Positions 33,996 through 43,040 of a stretch of 45,593 nucleotides of DNA are shown here, in pieces. Numbering within the stretch: position 1 is the stretch's first letter; each line of letters begins with the position of its first letter. Where the stretch lies: positions 1-45,593 of the forward strand of contig JAFUHF010000038.1 of NCBI GenBank assembly GCA_017468985.1, read 5' to 3'. The position numbers were made by a program, and so were the translations under genes. The DNA is from Bacteroidaceae bacterium. Lineage in GTDB: Bacteria; Bacteroidota; Bacteroidia; Bacteroidales; Bacteroidaceae. Below the pieces are notes generated by a model. The model had not been told where the DNA came from and made no database searches. It saw nothing but the letters and a program-made list of their open reading frames with translations.

Positions 33996-36347
33996 CTAAG
34001 CATTTCGCGTGGTGCGCCGGGGCGAACGGCGCGGCTTGGCCGTGGCGGCCGACTGCTGTTCTATCACTTCGCGACACTGGGCCAACGTCAGCTCCGCCGC
34101 TTGAGCCGCCAGCGACTTGGCCAGGTGATAGTTCTTGCCCTTATAAGCAATGTACGGGCCGTAGCGTCCGGTGCGGATTTCGAGTTCTGGATCCTCGTCG
34201 AAGCTCTTGATATGGCTGGCCGCCTCGCTCGCGCGCTTCTGGCGGATCAGGGCCACGGCCTCGTCAAGCGTGATGGACATCAAGTCGAACTGCTTGGGGA
34301 TGGACACATACTTCTTGTTACACATCACGTAGGGACCAAAGCGGCCGGAATTGACCACCACCTTGCTGCCCTCGAACGTTCCGAGCTCGCGCGGCAGGCG
34401 GAAGAGCTCCAAGGCCTCCTCCATCGTGATGTTTTCCAGGCTCTGCCCCTTGCGGAGCTGCGAAAAGAGAGGTTTCACCGCATCGTCCACCTGGCCCAGC
34501 TGAGCCATGGGGCCATAAGGGCCTATCTTCACCGAAACGGTGCGCCCCGTAGTGGGGTCGGTGCCCAAGATGCGCTCACCCACCTTGTGCTCGGTGCGCG
34601 TGGCAAGGGCCTTGTCCACCTCGGGCATAAAACGCTGGTAGAACCGCTTCATGAGCAGCGTCCAATCCTTTTTGCCTTCGGCCACGGCGTCGAAGTCCTT
34701 CTCCACCTTAGCCGTAAAATTATAATCCAGTACGTCGGGAAACTCGGCCAAGAGATAATCGTTGACTACCATGCCCACATCCGTAGGCAACAGCTTGTTT
34801 TTCTCTGCGCCGAAGGTTTCGGTCTTCTTACTTTCCTTGATGCGGTTGTCCTTGAGCTCCAGCTGTTCTGACTCGCGCTTGCAGCCCTCCTTGTTTCCGC
34901 GCTCTACGTAACCGCGCTGCTGAATCGTCGTAATGATATTGGCATAAGTGGAGGGGCGGCCTATGCCCAGTTCCTCCATCTTGTGAACCAGGGAGGCCTC
35001 GTTGTAGCGCGGCGGCGTTTGCGAGAACCGCTCTTCAGCCACCATCCGTTGCAGGTCGAGCGCCTGGCCTTTCTTCATGGGCGGCAGCAGATGCGTTCCC
35101 TCATTGGCAGCCCCATCGTCGTCGGTTGATTCTGCATAAACGCGCAGAAAGCCGTCAAACTTCATCACTTCGCCGCTCGCTTCGAGAGTTTCCTCCATAT
35201 TGGAGATCTGTATGGTTGCCGTAGTCCGCTCAAAAAGCGCATCGGCCATCTGTGAGGCCAACGTACGCTGACGGATGAGCTGATAGAGGCGCTGTTCGTT
35301 CTGCGTTCCTCCGGCACTTTCGCGATCCATGAAGGTGGGGCGTATGGCTTCGTGAGCCTCCTGAGCACCCTTGGCCTTTGTCTGGAACTGACGCGGCTTG
35401 CTGTATTCAGCGCCCATGGTGTCGGTAATCAGATTTTTCGAACTGCCCAAACACAGTGAGGAGAGGTTGAGCGAGTCGGTACGCATGTACGTAATGTGAC
35501 CAGCTTCGTAGAGCTGCTGCGCCAGACGCATGGTCAGGGCCACGGGGAAGCCCAACTTCCTCACCGCTTCCTGCTGCAGGGTGGACGTCATAAAGGGCGG
35601 TGCCGGCGAACGCTTCACGGGCTTCTTGCTGATGGCATTCACAGTGAACGTAGCCGTCCGGCACGACTCTAAGAACTGCCTTACCTCCTCCTTGGTCTGG
35701 AAACGGCGGCCAAGGTCGGCTTTCACCGTTTGCCGCTCACCGGCGGCCGTGACGATGTCGAAAAAGGCCGTTACAGCATAGTTGGACGACGTGGTGAAAC
35801 GCTTGATTTCGTTCTCCCGATCGGCAATCAGCCTCACGGCCACGCTCTGCACCCTGCCGGCCGAGAGCGATGGCTTCACCTTGCGCCAAAGCACGGGCGA
35901 CAGCTTGAAGCCCACGATGCGGTCGAGCACGCGGCGAGCCTGCTGTGCATTTACCAGGTTCAGGTCGATGTTGCGCGGATGGGCAATGGCCTCAACGATG
36001 GCGGGCTTGGTAATTTCGTGGAAAACGATGCGTTTCGTCTGCTCCACGTTCAGGCCCAACACCTCTGCCAAATGCCACGAGATGGCCTCTCCCTCACGGT
36101 CTTCATCGGAAGCCAGCCATACGTTCTGCGACTTGGCTGCCTCCTTGAGCAAATCGTCCACGATCTTCTTCTTGTCCTTGGGAATTTCATATTCCGGAAG
36201 AAAGCTCTCCGTGTCGATGCTGAAGCTTTTCTCCTTAAGGTCACGTATATGGCCATAGCTCGACATAACCTTGAAATCCTTACCCAAAAACTTGCCAATG
36301 GTCTTTGCTTTAGCCGGTGACTCTACGATAACTAAGTTATTTTGCAT
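33996..36347 (-). CDS. topA: DNA topoisomerase I (type IA)
   Basis: Relaxes negative supercoils by cutting one strand through a Tyr-DNA link. From the MQNNLVIVESPAKAKTIGKFLG start (36347) it is 783 residues. A frame open to 36464 runs through the promoter and is rejected. A Toprim domain (ESPAKAKT...ASDEDREGEAISWH) is followed by the catalytic region HITYMRTDSLNLS (Tyr287), the GIGRPSTYA strand and two or three C-terminal topoisomerase repeats (VKIGPYGPMAQL, VNSGRFGPYVMC, IRTGRYGPYIAY). No Cys4 zinc fingers are seen, which is usual in Bacteroidetes. The tail is Arg-rich. First gene of a four-gene operon. Confidence 0.96.
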   Translation of the reverse strand: MQNNLVIVESPAKAKTIGKFLGKDFKVMSSYGHIRDLKEKSFSIDTESFLPEYEIPKDKKKIVDDLLKEAAKSQNVWLASDEDREGEAISWHLAEVLGLNVEQTKRIVFHEITKPAIVEAIAHPRNIDLNLVNAQQARRVLDRIVGFKLSPVLWRKVKPSLSAGRVQSVAVRLIADRENEIKRFTTSSNYAVTAFFDIVTAAGERQTVKADLGRRFQTKEEVRQFLESCRTATFTVNAISKKPVKRSPAPPFMTSTLQQEAVRKLGFPVALTMRLAQQLYEAGHITYMRTDSLNLSSLCLGSSKNLITDTMGAEYSKPRQFQTKAKGAQEAHEAIRPTFMDRESAGGTQNEQRLYQLIRQRTLASQMADALFERTTATIQISNMEETLEASGEVMKFDGFLRVYAESTDDDGAANEGTHLLPPMKKGQALDLQRMVAEERFSQTPPRYNEASLVHKMEELGIGRPSTYANIITTIQQRGYVERGNKEGCKRESEQLELKDNRIKESKKTETFGAEKNKLLPTDVGMVVNDYLLAEFPDVLDYNFTAKVEKDFDAVAEGKKDWTLLMKRFYQRFMPEVDKALATRTEHKVGERILGTDPTTGRTVSVKIGPYGPMAQLGQVDDAVKPLFSQLRKGQSLENITMEEALELFRLPRELGTFEGSKVVVNSGRFGPYVMCNKKYVSIPKQFDLMSITLDEAVALIRQKRASEAASHIKSFDEDPELEIRTGRYGPYIAYKGKNYHLAKSLAAQAAELTLAQCREVIEQQSAATAKPRRSPRRTTRNA

Positions 36348-36381
36348 GATAATGAACGCCGTCTTTTTTCGATTATGGGCG

Positions 36382-36389
36382 CAAAAGTA
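36382..36389 (-). promoter_or_regulatory. -7 promoter box for the topA operon
   Basis: TACTTTTG on the - strand fits TAnnTTTG. It is about 34 nt before the topA ATG at 36347 and explains why the longer upstream frame is not used. Confidence 0.6.
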
Positions 36390-36558
36390 GAAAAAAATAA
36401 TGACGTTTCTCCAAAATTGAAAGCCAAAGTTCTTATTTTGTATTTTTAATCCTTGAATAACCAACGTTTTGGCACCTAAACGAATGGATTATGTAACTTT
36501 TGCCCATGTTTCTGGCTGATTTATGGACACACCCTGAGAGCATTCTTTTGAAAATGAT

Positions 36559-36566
36559 TAAATTTG
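36559..36566 (+). promoter_or_regulatory. -7 promoter box for the lamin-tail lipoprotein gene
   Basis: TAAATTTG fits TAnnTTTG and lies 25 nt before the ATG at 36592. No good -33 TTG is visible at 19-21 nt. Confidence 0.5.
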
Positions 36567-36591
36567 CATCCTGTTCCAAAACCACATCCTC

Positions 36592-37146
36592 ATGAAGCAG
36601 TTCATTCCCTTGATGCTCCTCCTGAGCGGCCTGATGGTCACCTCATGCGTTGAACGCCCAGACCCCTCCCTCGTGCTCAACGAGATTTGCGGCAAAGAAT
36701 TTCCCGACAACGACTGGATAGAGCTCTATAACGCCGCCGATACAGCCATCCACCTGAAAGGCGTTTACCTTATTAAAATAGACGAAGACGGCATTGACCA
36801 CGTGATTTTCCGATTCAAGGAAGGCACGCTGCTCCCGGGGCAGGTGTGCGTCGTTTCCTCGTTAGACCACGAACTGCGCCGGCGCCTCTCCCACAAAAAG
36901 GAGTTAGGCATTGAGCTCATAGGGCCAGACGACAAAACGCTCGATGCCTTTTATCGCGACGAGGAAGTTGGAGAAAATGCCCACCCCACCAACGGCAGCT
37001 ACGCACGCATACCCAACGGCACTGGACAGTGGGCCATCGTAGCCCAGGCCTCGCGCAACCAGCTCAATCCCGACGATGCGGAAATCATAGAGGTAGACTT
37101 CCGCACGGGCGAACTGCTTGACGACGAGGAAGACGAAGACATCTGA
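36592..37146 (+). CDS. Lipoprotein with lamin-tail (LTD) domain
   Basis: 184 residues. The lipoprotein signal is MKQFIPLMLLLSGLMVTSC (Cys19). A single lamin-tail Ig-like domain follows: LVLNEICGKEFPDNDWIELYNAADTAIHLKGVYL is the diagnostic start ('NEI......WIELYN'). It then has VIFRFKEGTLLPGQVCVVSS and a late 'NGSYARIPNGTGQW'. The acidic C-terminus ends DDEEDEDI. LTD domains in bacterial exported proteins are often attached to nucleases or other hydrolases; here the domain stands alone. Its binding partner is unknown. The Nudix gene begins 19 nt after the stop, so co-transcription is likely. Confidence 0.82.
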   Translation: MKQFIPLMLLLSGLMVTSCVERPDPSLVLNEICGKEFPDNDWIELYNAADTAIHLKGVYLIKIDEDGIDHVIFRFKEGTLLPGQVCVVSSLDHELRRRLSHKKELGIELIGPDDKTLDAFYRDEEVGENAHPTNGSYARIPNGTGQWAIVAQASRNQLNPDDAEIIEVDFRTGELLDDEEDEDI

Positions 37147-37165
37147 ACAAACAAGTCCTAAGATC

Positions 37166-37714
37166 ATGCCCAGCGAAGCCTTTCCTTCCTTTCGCTACTG
37201 TCCCGTATGTGGGTCCATGGCCTTTGAGGCCCAAGACTTCAAGTCGCGTCGCTGCCACGACTGCGGTTTCGAGATGTTTCAGAACGCGGCAGCAGCCGTG
37301 GTAGGCGTGGTGATGAATCCACAGGGCCAGTTGCTCGTGGCGCGCAGGAGCCGGCAACCAGCCATCCATACGCTGGACCTCCCAGGAGGCTTCGTGGACA
37401 AAGGGGAAGACTTGGAACAGGCCCTCACGCGTGAGTTGAAAGAAGAAACCGGCCTCATCCTTTCGCCCCGGCAATGGCTTTTCTCTATTCCTAATATATA
37501 TAGGTATAGCGGCCTCGACGTCTACACCGTCGACAACTTTTTCCTCTGCCAGGCCTCAGGCAACGTTACCCTGCACCCCAACGACGACGTAGCCGACCTC
37601 TTCTGGCTCCCATGGAAAGAGCTCCGCCCCGACGACTTCGGCCTTGCCTCCATAGCGCAAGGCGTGCGCCGGCTACAGCGCACCCACGCAGGCCTATGGC
37701 CACCTACACCATAG
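37166..37714 (+). CDS. Nudix hydrolase with N-terminal zinc ribbon (NudC-like layout)
   Basis: 182 residues from the ATG at 37166. A longer frame would overlap the lipoprotein gene by 29 nt, and the chosen Met precedes the ribbon. The zinc ribbon has CPVCG (Cys12, Cys15) and CHDCG (Cys30, Cys33). The Nudix box runs GFVDKGEDLEQALTRELKEE, with Glu81 and the REL.EE helix. This arrangement is shared by NADH pyrophosphatases (NudC) and a broader set of zinc-ribbon Nudix enzymes. At 182 residues it is shorter than E. coli NudC, so the substrate is left open (NADH, ADP-ribose or capped RNA). Confidence 0.87.
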   Translation: MPSEAFPSFRYCPVCGSMAFEAQDFKSRRCHDCGFEMFQNAAAAVVGVVMNPQGQLLVARRSRQPAIHTLDLPGGFVDKGEDLEQALTRELKEETGLILSPRQWLFSIPNIYRYSGLDVYTVDNFFLCQASGNVTLHPNDDVADLFWLPWKELRPDDFGLASIAQGVRRLQRTHAGLWPPTP

Positions 37715-38067
37715 CCCACCGCTTCCCATTAAGCTCATCATAACTCCTCCCTCTTCCGGAGCACCACTCCTTACGCGCAGCACAGGTCCGCTACCCCGAA
37801 CGTGGTAGAGCTTTTATATCTGATGTTGCCAAAAAGACAGGGAATATACGCCATTAAGCGACAAAATGATACTTTAACGAAGTTGCAAACAGAAAAAAGC
37901 TACAATTTTGGTGCGCATTTTTAAAATATTGATTAATTTTGCAAATCGTTCGAAGCCTGAGATAGGCCCTTTGCAATATGCTATATATAATTAAGGAGAA
38001 TTGTTCAGGATCAATCGAACCGAAAAGTAGAGAACATACATTAATAATTAGTTTCAATAAGAGAGAA
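37715..38067. other. Intergenic region upstream of susC
   Basis: 353 bp. Near 37791-37808 is a weak hairpin (CTACC with GGTAG) followed by AGCTTTTA, perhaps the end of the Nudix transcript. From about 37860 the DNA becomes AT-rich and holds the susC promoter and a leader of more than 100 nt. No gene is seen. Confidence 0.5.
37934..37941 (+). promoter_or_regulatory. -7 promoter box of the susCD operon
   Basis: TAATTTTG matches TAnnTTTG. A TTTTG at 37906-37910 is 23 nt upstream, slightly far for a -33 element. The leader to the susC ATG would be about 120 nt, long enough for post-transcriptional control. Confidence 0.55.
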
Positions 38068-41000
38068 ATGAAAAGATTCATGTTAGTTTTGGCATGCCTG
38101 CTCATGGTAGTAGGTAGTGCTATGGCTCAGGGTCGTAAGGTAACGGGTGTCGTTACCGACGCGGCTGATGGAAGTCCGCTGCCCGGCGTTCGCGTTTTTG
38201 TGAACAAAACAGCAGTAGGCACAGTGACTGATGCCAGAGGAGTTTTCCAGCTTACTGTACCCAATCAGTACAATACGCTGACCATTAGCTCCGTTGGTTA
38301 TTCTACGCAGGAAGTTCCCGTTAGTGCTACGATGAACGTAAAACTGCAGCTTAACGAAAAACTTCTGGACGAAGCCATCGTGGTGGCTTACGGTAAGGAA
38401 AAGAAGTCGGCCTTCACCGGTTCGGCTGCCGAAGTGAAGTCGGAAGACATTGCTTCCCACGTTACGGCAAACGCCGTGAGCGCAGTGGTAGGTAAGGTGG
38501 CCGGTGTGCAGACCACATCGTCTGGCGGCCCGGGTTCTGGCCCAGGCAACGTGCGCATCCGTGGTTTCGGCTCCATGCAGGCCAGCAATGCTCCGCTCTA
38601 TATCGTTGACGGCGCTCCTACGGAAGTAGGCATTCAGAACATCAACCCCCAGGACATTGAGTCCATCTCCGTATTGAAGGACGCTGCTGCCAGTGCCATC
38701 TATGGTGCCCGTGGTGCTAACGGTGTGATCATCGTAACCACCAAGCGTGCCAAGGCCGGTCAGCCTGCCACCGTTACGTTCGACGCCAAGTGGGGTTCCA
38801 ACTCTCGCCTGATTCCTCAGTATGACGTGATTGACAATCCTGCCGAGTACTACGAGACCCACTTCAAGTCTATGTACAACAGCAAGATCTACAACGGATC
38901 AACGGCTACCGAGGCTTATGCCTATGCCAATCAAAACATCTACAACCAGAACAATGGTGGTCTGGGCTATCAGGTTTACACCGTGCCCGATGGCGAAAAC
39001 CTCATCGGTACCAACTTCAAGCTCAATCCCCATGCCAAGTTGGGCTACACCGACGGCGAGTACTACTATACGCCCGACGATTGGTATGACGAAACGTTCC
39101 ACAGCTCCTTCCGTCAGGAATACAACGCATCCGTATCCGGCAACGAAGGCAAGCTCAACTACTTTGCCAGCGTTGGCTACCTGAAGGACGGTGGTTATGT
39201 AGACAACTCCAACTACTCTCGTTACACCAGCCGCAGCAACGTGGACTATCAGGTGAACGACTACATCAAGCTCTCTACGGGCATGAGCTTCACTCACGGT
39301 GACAGCGAAACCCCGTACTATACAACTGACACTTGGGGTTCTTCAGGGAACCTGTTCTACATCACGCAGCAGGTTGCCCCCATCTTTCCGCTCTACGTAC
39401 GTAATGCAGACGGTAGTATCAAGACGGAAAATGGCCGCGTGGTTTACGATGCCAACCAGACCAACTTCACCCGTCCGGGCATCAACGGTAACGCCGTACG
39501 CGACAATGCCTACGACCGCCGTAAGGCCTACAGCGACGTGTTCACCGGTCAGTGGCAGGCAGTGATCACCCCCATCGAGGGCCTCTCGCTCACGGCTAAC
39601 CTCAACGCACAGTCTTACAACCGCCGCGGTACCACGCTCTACAGCCCTTACGGCTCAGGCTCAGCAGTCGACGGTGAGGCATACGTTTACCACGACCGCA
39701 CGCTGGCCATCAACCAGCAGTATCTGGCCAACTATACCAAGACCTTTGCCGATGTTCACAACTTCTCCATCCTTGCCGGTTATGAGCAATACAAGGTAAA
39801 GGATCAGGGCCTCACTGGCTCAAACGACCACCTTTACGATCCGTATATTGGTGAGTTGAACAATGCCAAGGGCTTGGAACAGCGCGATCCTACTTCAAGC
39901 ACCGACAACCTGATGCGTGAAGGTTTCCTCGGCCGTGTGCAGTATGACTACGACAACAAGTACTTCGCCAGTGCATCCATACGTCGCGACGCTTCCAGTA
40001 AGTTTGCTCCCGGTCACCGTTGGGGTACATTCGGATCCATTGGTGCTGCATGGCAGATCAACAAGGAAGACTTCATGAAGGACGTTACATGGGTAGACCT
40101 CCTGAAGTACAAGGCCAGCTGGGGTGCTCAGGGTAACGACGGCGGTCTGGGCTATCACGCCTATGCCAACCGTTACACCACCAACTACAACACAGCTACG
40201 GGTGAATATACCATCAGCATGTCGGACAAAGGTAACGACGAGCTGACGTGGGAAACCAACAAGGAATTCAACACCGGTATCGAGTTCGGCCTCTTCGGCA
40301 ACCGCTTGAACGGATCTATTGAGTTCTATACGCGTAAGACCACCGACCTGCTCTACAGCAAGACCCTCCCGGGAAGCTCAGGCTTCACGGTGAACAGCTA
40401 TACGGCTAACGTAGGTTCTATGCTCAACTACGGTCTGGAAGTAGCCCTCGACGGAACCATCCTCAAGACGAAAGACATTCAGTGGGATGCTAACCTGAAC
40501 TTTGCTACCAACCACAACGAAATCACCAAGCTCGACCCCTCTATTGCAGAAGGTGGCTTGAAGTACAGCAACCAGATCATTCGTGAAGGCGGTTCGCTCT
40601 ATCAGGCTTACATGGTGAAGTATGCCGGCGTAAACAAGGAAACCGGTAAGGCACAGTATTGGAAGGCATATACCTGGAAAGAGGGTATTGCAGAAGCCGA
40701 TCGTAACGCCAACAATCCTGACCATTTGCAGGCTATGACCCAGACGTATGGCGCCGGTCCTATCGTGAAGGAAGAACTCACTGAAGACCTCACTTCAGCC
40801 AGCCGTTACGAAATCGGCACTACGCTGCCCGACCTCGTGGGTGGTTTCGGTACAACCGTACGCGGTTGGGGCTTCGACCTCAGCGCACAGTTTGCCTTCC
40901 AACTGGGTGGTAAGATCTACGACGGACAGTATCAGGCCCTCATGCACAACGGCCTCTCTGCCGGTACTGCCATGCACAAAGACCTGCTCAAGGCATGGAG

Positions 41001-41349
41001 CCCTGAAAACACGGGCAGCAACATTCCTCGTCTGAGCACGGCTTCGACGGACGATCCAGGTTCAGGTTCACAAACCCCGATGGACCGCTTCCTTACAGGT
41101 GCAAGCTATCTGGCTCTGAACAACATCACCCTCGGTTACACCCTGCCTGCAAGCGTGGTTTCAACTCTCAAGATGAAGGGCATCCGCGTATACGTGGCTG
41201 GCGAAAACCTCTTTGTAACCACAAAGCGTAAGGGTCTCGATCCTCGTTACAACTTCGGTATTGGTTCAATGACCTCCGGCCAGGGCCGTGCATCTGGTGA
41301 CTACAGCTCCATGCGCAGCATCACCGCTGGTCTTACCCTTACTTTCTAA
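38068..41349 (+). CDS. SusC/RagA family TonB-linked outer-membrane protein
   Basis: 1093 residues from the ATG at 38068; an in-frame ATG at 37978 would put the signal peptide 30 residues inside the protein. Signal peptide MKRFMLVLACLLMVVGSAMAQ. A carboxypeptidase-D-like regulatory domain follows (about 22-105, VTGVVTDAADGSPLPGVRVFV...). The TonB-box region and plug have AIVVAYGKEKKSAFTGS, RIRGFGS, PLYIVDGAP and INPQDIESISVLKDAAASAIYGARGANGVIIVTTK, the SusC signature. A long beta-barrel ends in TLTF. SusC proteins import oligosaccharides or peptides across the outer membrane under TonB power, capped by the SusD partner encoded next. The substrate is not predictable here. Confidence 0.96.
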   Translation: MKRFMLVLACLLMVVGSAMAQGRKVTGVVTDAADGSPLPGVRVFVNKTAVGTVTDARGVFQLTVPNQYNTLTISSVGYSTQEVPVSATMNVKLQLNEKLLDEAIVVAYGKEKKSAFTGSAAEVKSEDIASHVTANAVSAVVGKVAGVQTTSSGGPGSGPGNVRIRGFGSMQASNAPLYIVDGAPTEVGIQNINPQDIESISVLKDAAASAIYGARGANGVIIVTTKRAKAGQPATVTFDAKWGSNSRLIPQYDVIDNPAEYYETHFKSMYNSKIYNGSTATEAYAYANQNIYNQNNGGLGYQVYTVPDGENLIGTNFKLNPHAKLGYTDGEYYYTPDDWYDETFHSSFRQEYNASVSGNEGKLNYFASVGYLKDGGYVDNSNYSRYTSRSNVDYQVNDYIKLSTGMSFTHGDSETPYYTTDTWGSSGNLFYITQQVAPIFPLYVRNADGSIKTENGRVVYDANQTNFTRPGINGNAVRDNAYDRRKAYSDVFTGQWQAVITPIEGLSLTANLNAQSYNRRGTTLYSPYGSGSAVDGEAYVYHDRTLAINQQYLANYTKTFADVHNFSILAGYEQYKVKDQGLTGSNDHLYDPYIGELNNAKGLEQRDPTSSTDNLMREGFLGRVQYDYDNKYFASASIRRDASSKFAPGHRWGTFGSIGAAWQINKEDFMKDVTWVDLLKYKASWGAQGNDGGLGYHAYANRYTTNYNTATGEYTISMSDKGNDELTWETNKEFNTGIEFGLFGNRLNGSIEFYTRKTTDLLYSKTLPGSSGFTVNSYTANVGSMLNYGLEVALDGTILKTKDIQWDANLNFATNHNEITKLDPSIAEGGLKYSNQIIREGGSLYQAYMVKYAGVNKETGKAQYWKAYTWKEGIAEADRNANNPDHLQAMTQTYGAGPIVKEELTEDLTSASRYEIGTTLPDLVGGFGTTVRGWGFDLSAQFAFQLGGKIYDGQYQALMHNGLSAGTAMHKDLLKAWSPENTGSNIPRLSTASTDDPGSGSQTPMDRFLTGASYLALNNITLGYTLPASVVSTLKMKGIRVYVAGENLFVTTKRKGLDPRYNFGIGSMTSGQGRASGDYSSMRSITAGLTLTF

Positions 41350-41387
41350 TCATTCATTCTATCATCATTACAAGACAATAAAGAGAT

Positions 41388-43013
41388 ATGAAATTACATA
41401 AGATTTCCCTTTTGATGCTTGGAACACTGTTCGTTGCTGCATCTTGCGATGACATTGACGAGCAGATCCCCCAAGGAGGCTCATTAACGCTTGACCAGGT
41501 GGTGGAGACCAACAGTGCCACACCTTCGCGCAGTGACGCAACCTTCTCCGGTATGTTCTCCTACATGGGTAAGGCTTGGACGGGCTATCCTTCCAGCACG
41601 CGTCCCGATGACTTCGGTTTCCCCATGATTGCCTTGAGCGCAGACTTGGAAGGTGCCGACATGGCCGGCTCTGACAATAATTACAACTGGATCTCCACAG
41701 CAAGTGAGCTTTCCACACGTAACGCAAGCTATGCAAACCCATTTATTCGTTACTCCGTACCTTACCGCACCATCGGTTTGGCCAACGATATTTTGGCAAC
41801 CATTGACGAAGCTACGACCGACTCCGTTGAGATCAACAAGATGGCACAGACTCGCGTACTCCGCGCCTATTGCTACATGTCGCTGGCTCCTCACTATCAG
41901 TTTACAGCGAAAGAAAACGAGCCTTGTATACCTATTCTGCGCGAAGGTGTTGACTACACCAACAATCCGCGTGCAACGGTGAAGGACGTGTATGAATACA
42001 TTATGGAAGACCTGAACTACGGTGTTGCCCATCTGAACAAGAATCGCAACGACAAGGCCAAGATTAATCAGCAGGTAGCTTATGGTCTACGCGCTCGCGC
42101 GAACCTCATCCGCGAGCAGTGGGAAGAGGCAGCTGCAGATGCTGAAAAGGCTATGGCAGGCTTTGAGCCCGCTTCCATCGAAGAAGTAAGCGTTCCTGCT
42201 TTCTGCGACGCTGAGGAGCACAACTGGATGTGGGCCGTAATCATCACTGATGCTATGGCTCAGAGCTCAAGTGCATCGAACCCCTCCAACTGGTTTACGG
42301 GCTTCAACCTCGGCACTTATGCCGCAGCAACCCAGAATACCCCGATGATCAACAAACTGCTTTGGGACAAGATTCCCGAAACCGACGTGCGTAAGGGATG
42401 GTGGCTGGACGAGGATCTGCATTCACCCAACTGGGCTGGCCTGGAATGGGACGGCTACGTAGGCGATGAAATTGCCGAATATGCTGACGCTGTCGGTGAC
42501 AAGGACGTATTCCGCCCTTACACGAACATCAAGTTCGGTGCCAAGAATGGTGTAGGCGGTACACTCTACAACAACGACTTCCCCTTGATGCGTGTGGAAG
42601 AAATGTACCTCATCAAGGCTGAAGGTGAACTGAAGTCTGGCAGTGAAGGCAAAGCACGCACAACGCTGGAGAACTTCGTGAAGACCTATCGCGATCCTTC
42701 CTACACGGCAGCTGCCGGTGGCCGTACTTTGGCCAATGAAATTTGGTTCCAGCGTCGCGTAGAGCTTTGGGGTGAAGGCTTCTTCACTGCCGATGCAAAA
42801 CGTTTGGGCAAACCCATTGTTCGTTTCCATGGACCCAATACGACCAATTTTGACGATGCATTTACCTTCAACATTGCAGCCGACGATCCATGGCTCAACA
42901 TGCGCTTCCCACAAACAGAGCGTGACAACAACTTGGGTATCGTTGACAACGAAGGAGGTGCTCAGCCAGAAGCAGGTCAGCTTCCTAACTTGAGAGATGG
43001 CGTTACAGATTAA
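41388..43013 (+). CDS. SusD/RagB family nutrient-binding outer-membrane lipoprotein
   Basis: 541 residues. The signal peptide ends in the lipobox VAASC (Cys20), followed by DDIDE, an acidic stretch like the Bacteroidetes surface-export signal. The N-terminal TPR-like half has RVLRAYCYMSLAPHYQF, ARANLIREQWEEAAADAEKAM and the ENEPCIPIL region typical of SusD. The C-terminal half has the MRVEEMYLIKAEGELKSG and EIWFQRRVELWGEGFFTADAKRL signatures. It covers the SusC pore and binds substrate at the cell surface. It starts 38 nt after susC, in the same operon. Confidence 0.95.
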   Translation: MKLHKISLLMLGTLFVAASCDDIDEQIPQGGSLTLDQVVETNSATPSRSDATFSGMFSYMGKAWTGYPSSTRPDDFGFPMIALSADLEGADMAGSDNNYNWISTASELSTRNASYANPFIRYSVPYRTIGLANDILATIDEATTDSVEINKMAQTRVLRAYCYMSLAPHYQFTAKENEPCIPILREGVDYTNNPRATVKDVYEYIMEDLNYGVAHLNKNRNDKAKINQQVAYGLRARANLIREQWEEAAADAEKAMAGFEPASIEEVSVPAFCDAEEHNWMWAVIITDAMAQSSSASNPSNWFTGFNLGTYAAATQNTPMINKLLWDKIPETDVRKGWWLDEDLHSPNWAGLEWDGYVGDEIAEYADAVGDKDVFRPYTNIKFGAKNGVGGTLYNNDFPLMRVEEMYLIKAEGELKSGSEGKARTTLENFVKTYRDPSYTAAAGGRTLANEIWFQRRVELWGEGFFTADAKRLGKPIVRFHGPNTTNFDDAFTFNIAADDPWLNMRFPQTERDNNLGIVDNEGGAQPEAGQLPNLRDGVTD

Positions 43014-43040
43014 TAATTAATCCTTTTCAAATCCATAGAT

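Noticed and set aside
36348..36464. Longer N-terminus for topA starting at 36464
   Set aside because: The added 39 residues cross the promoter box at 36382-36389; the family starts at M..LVIVESPAKAKT.
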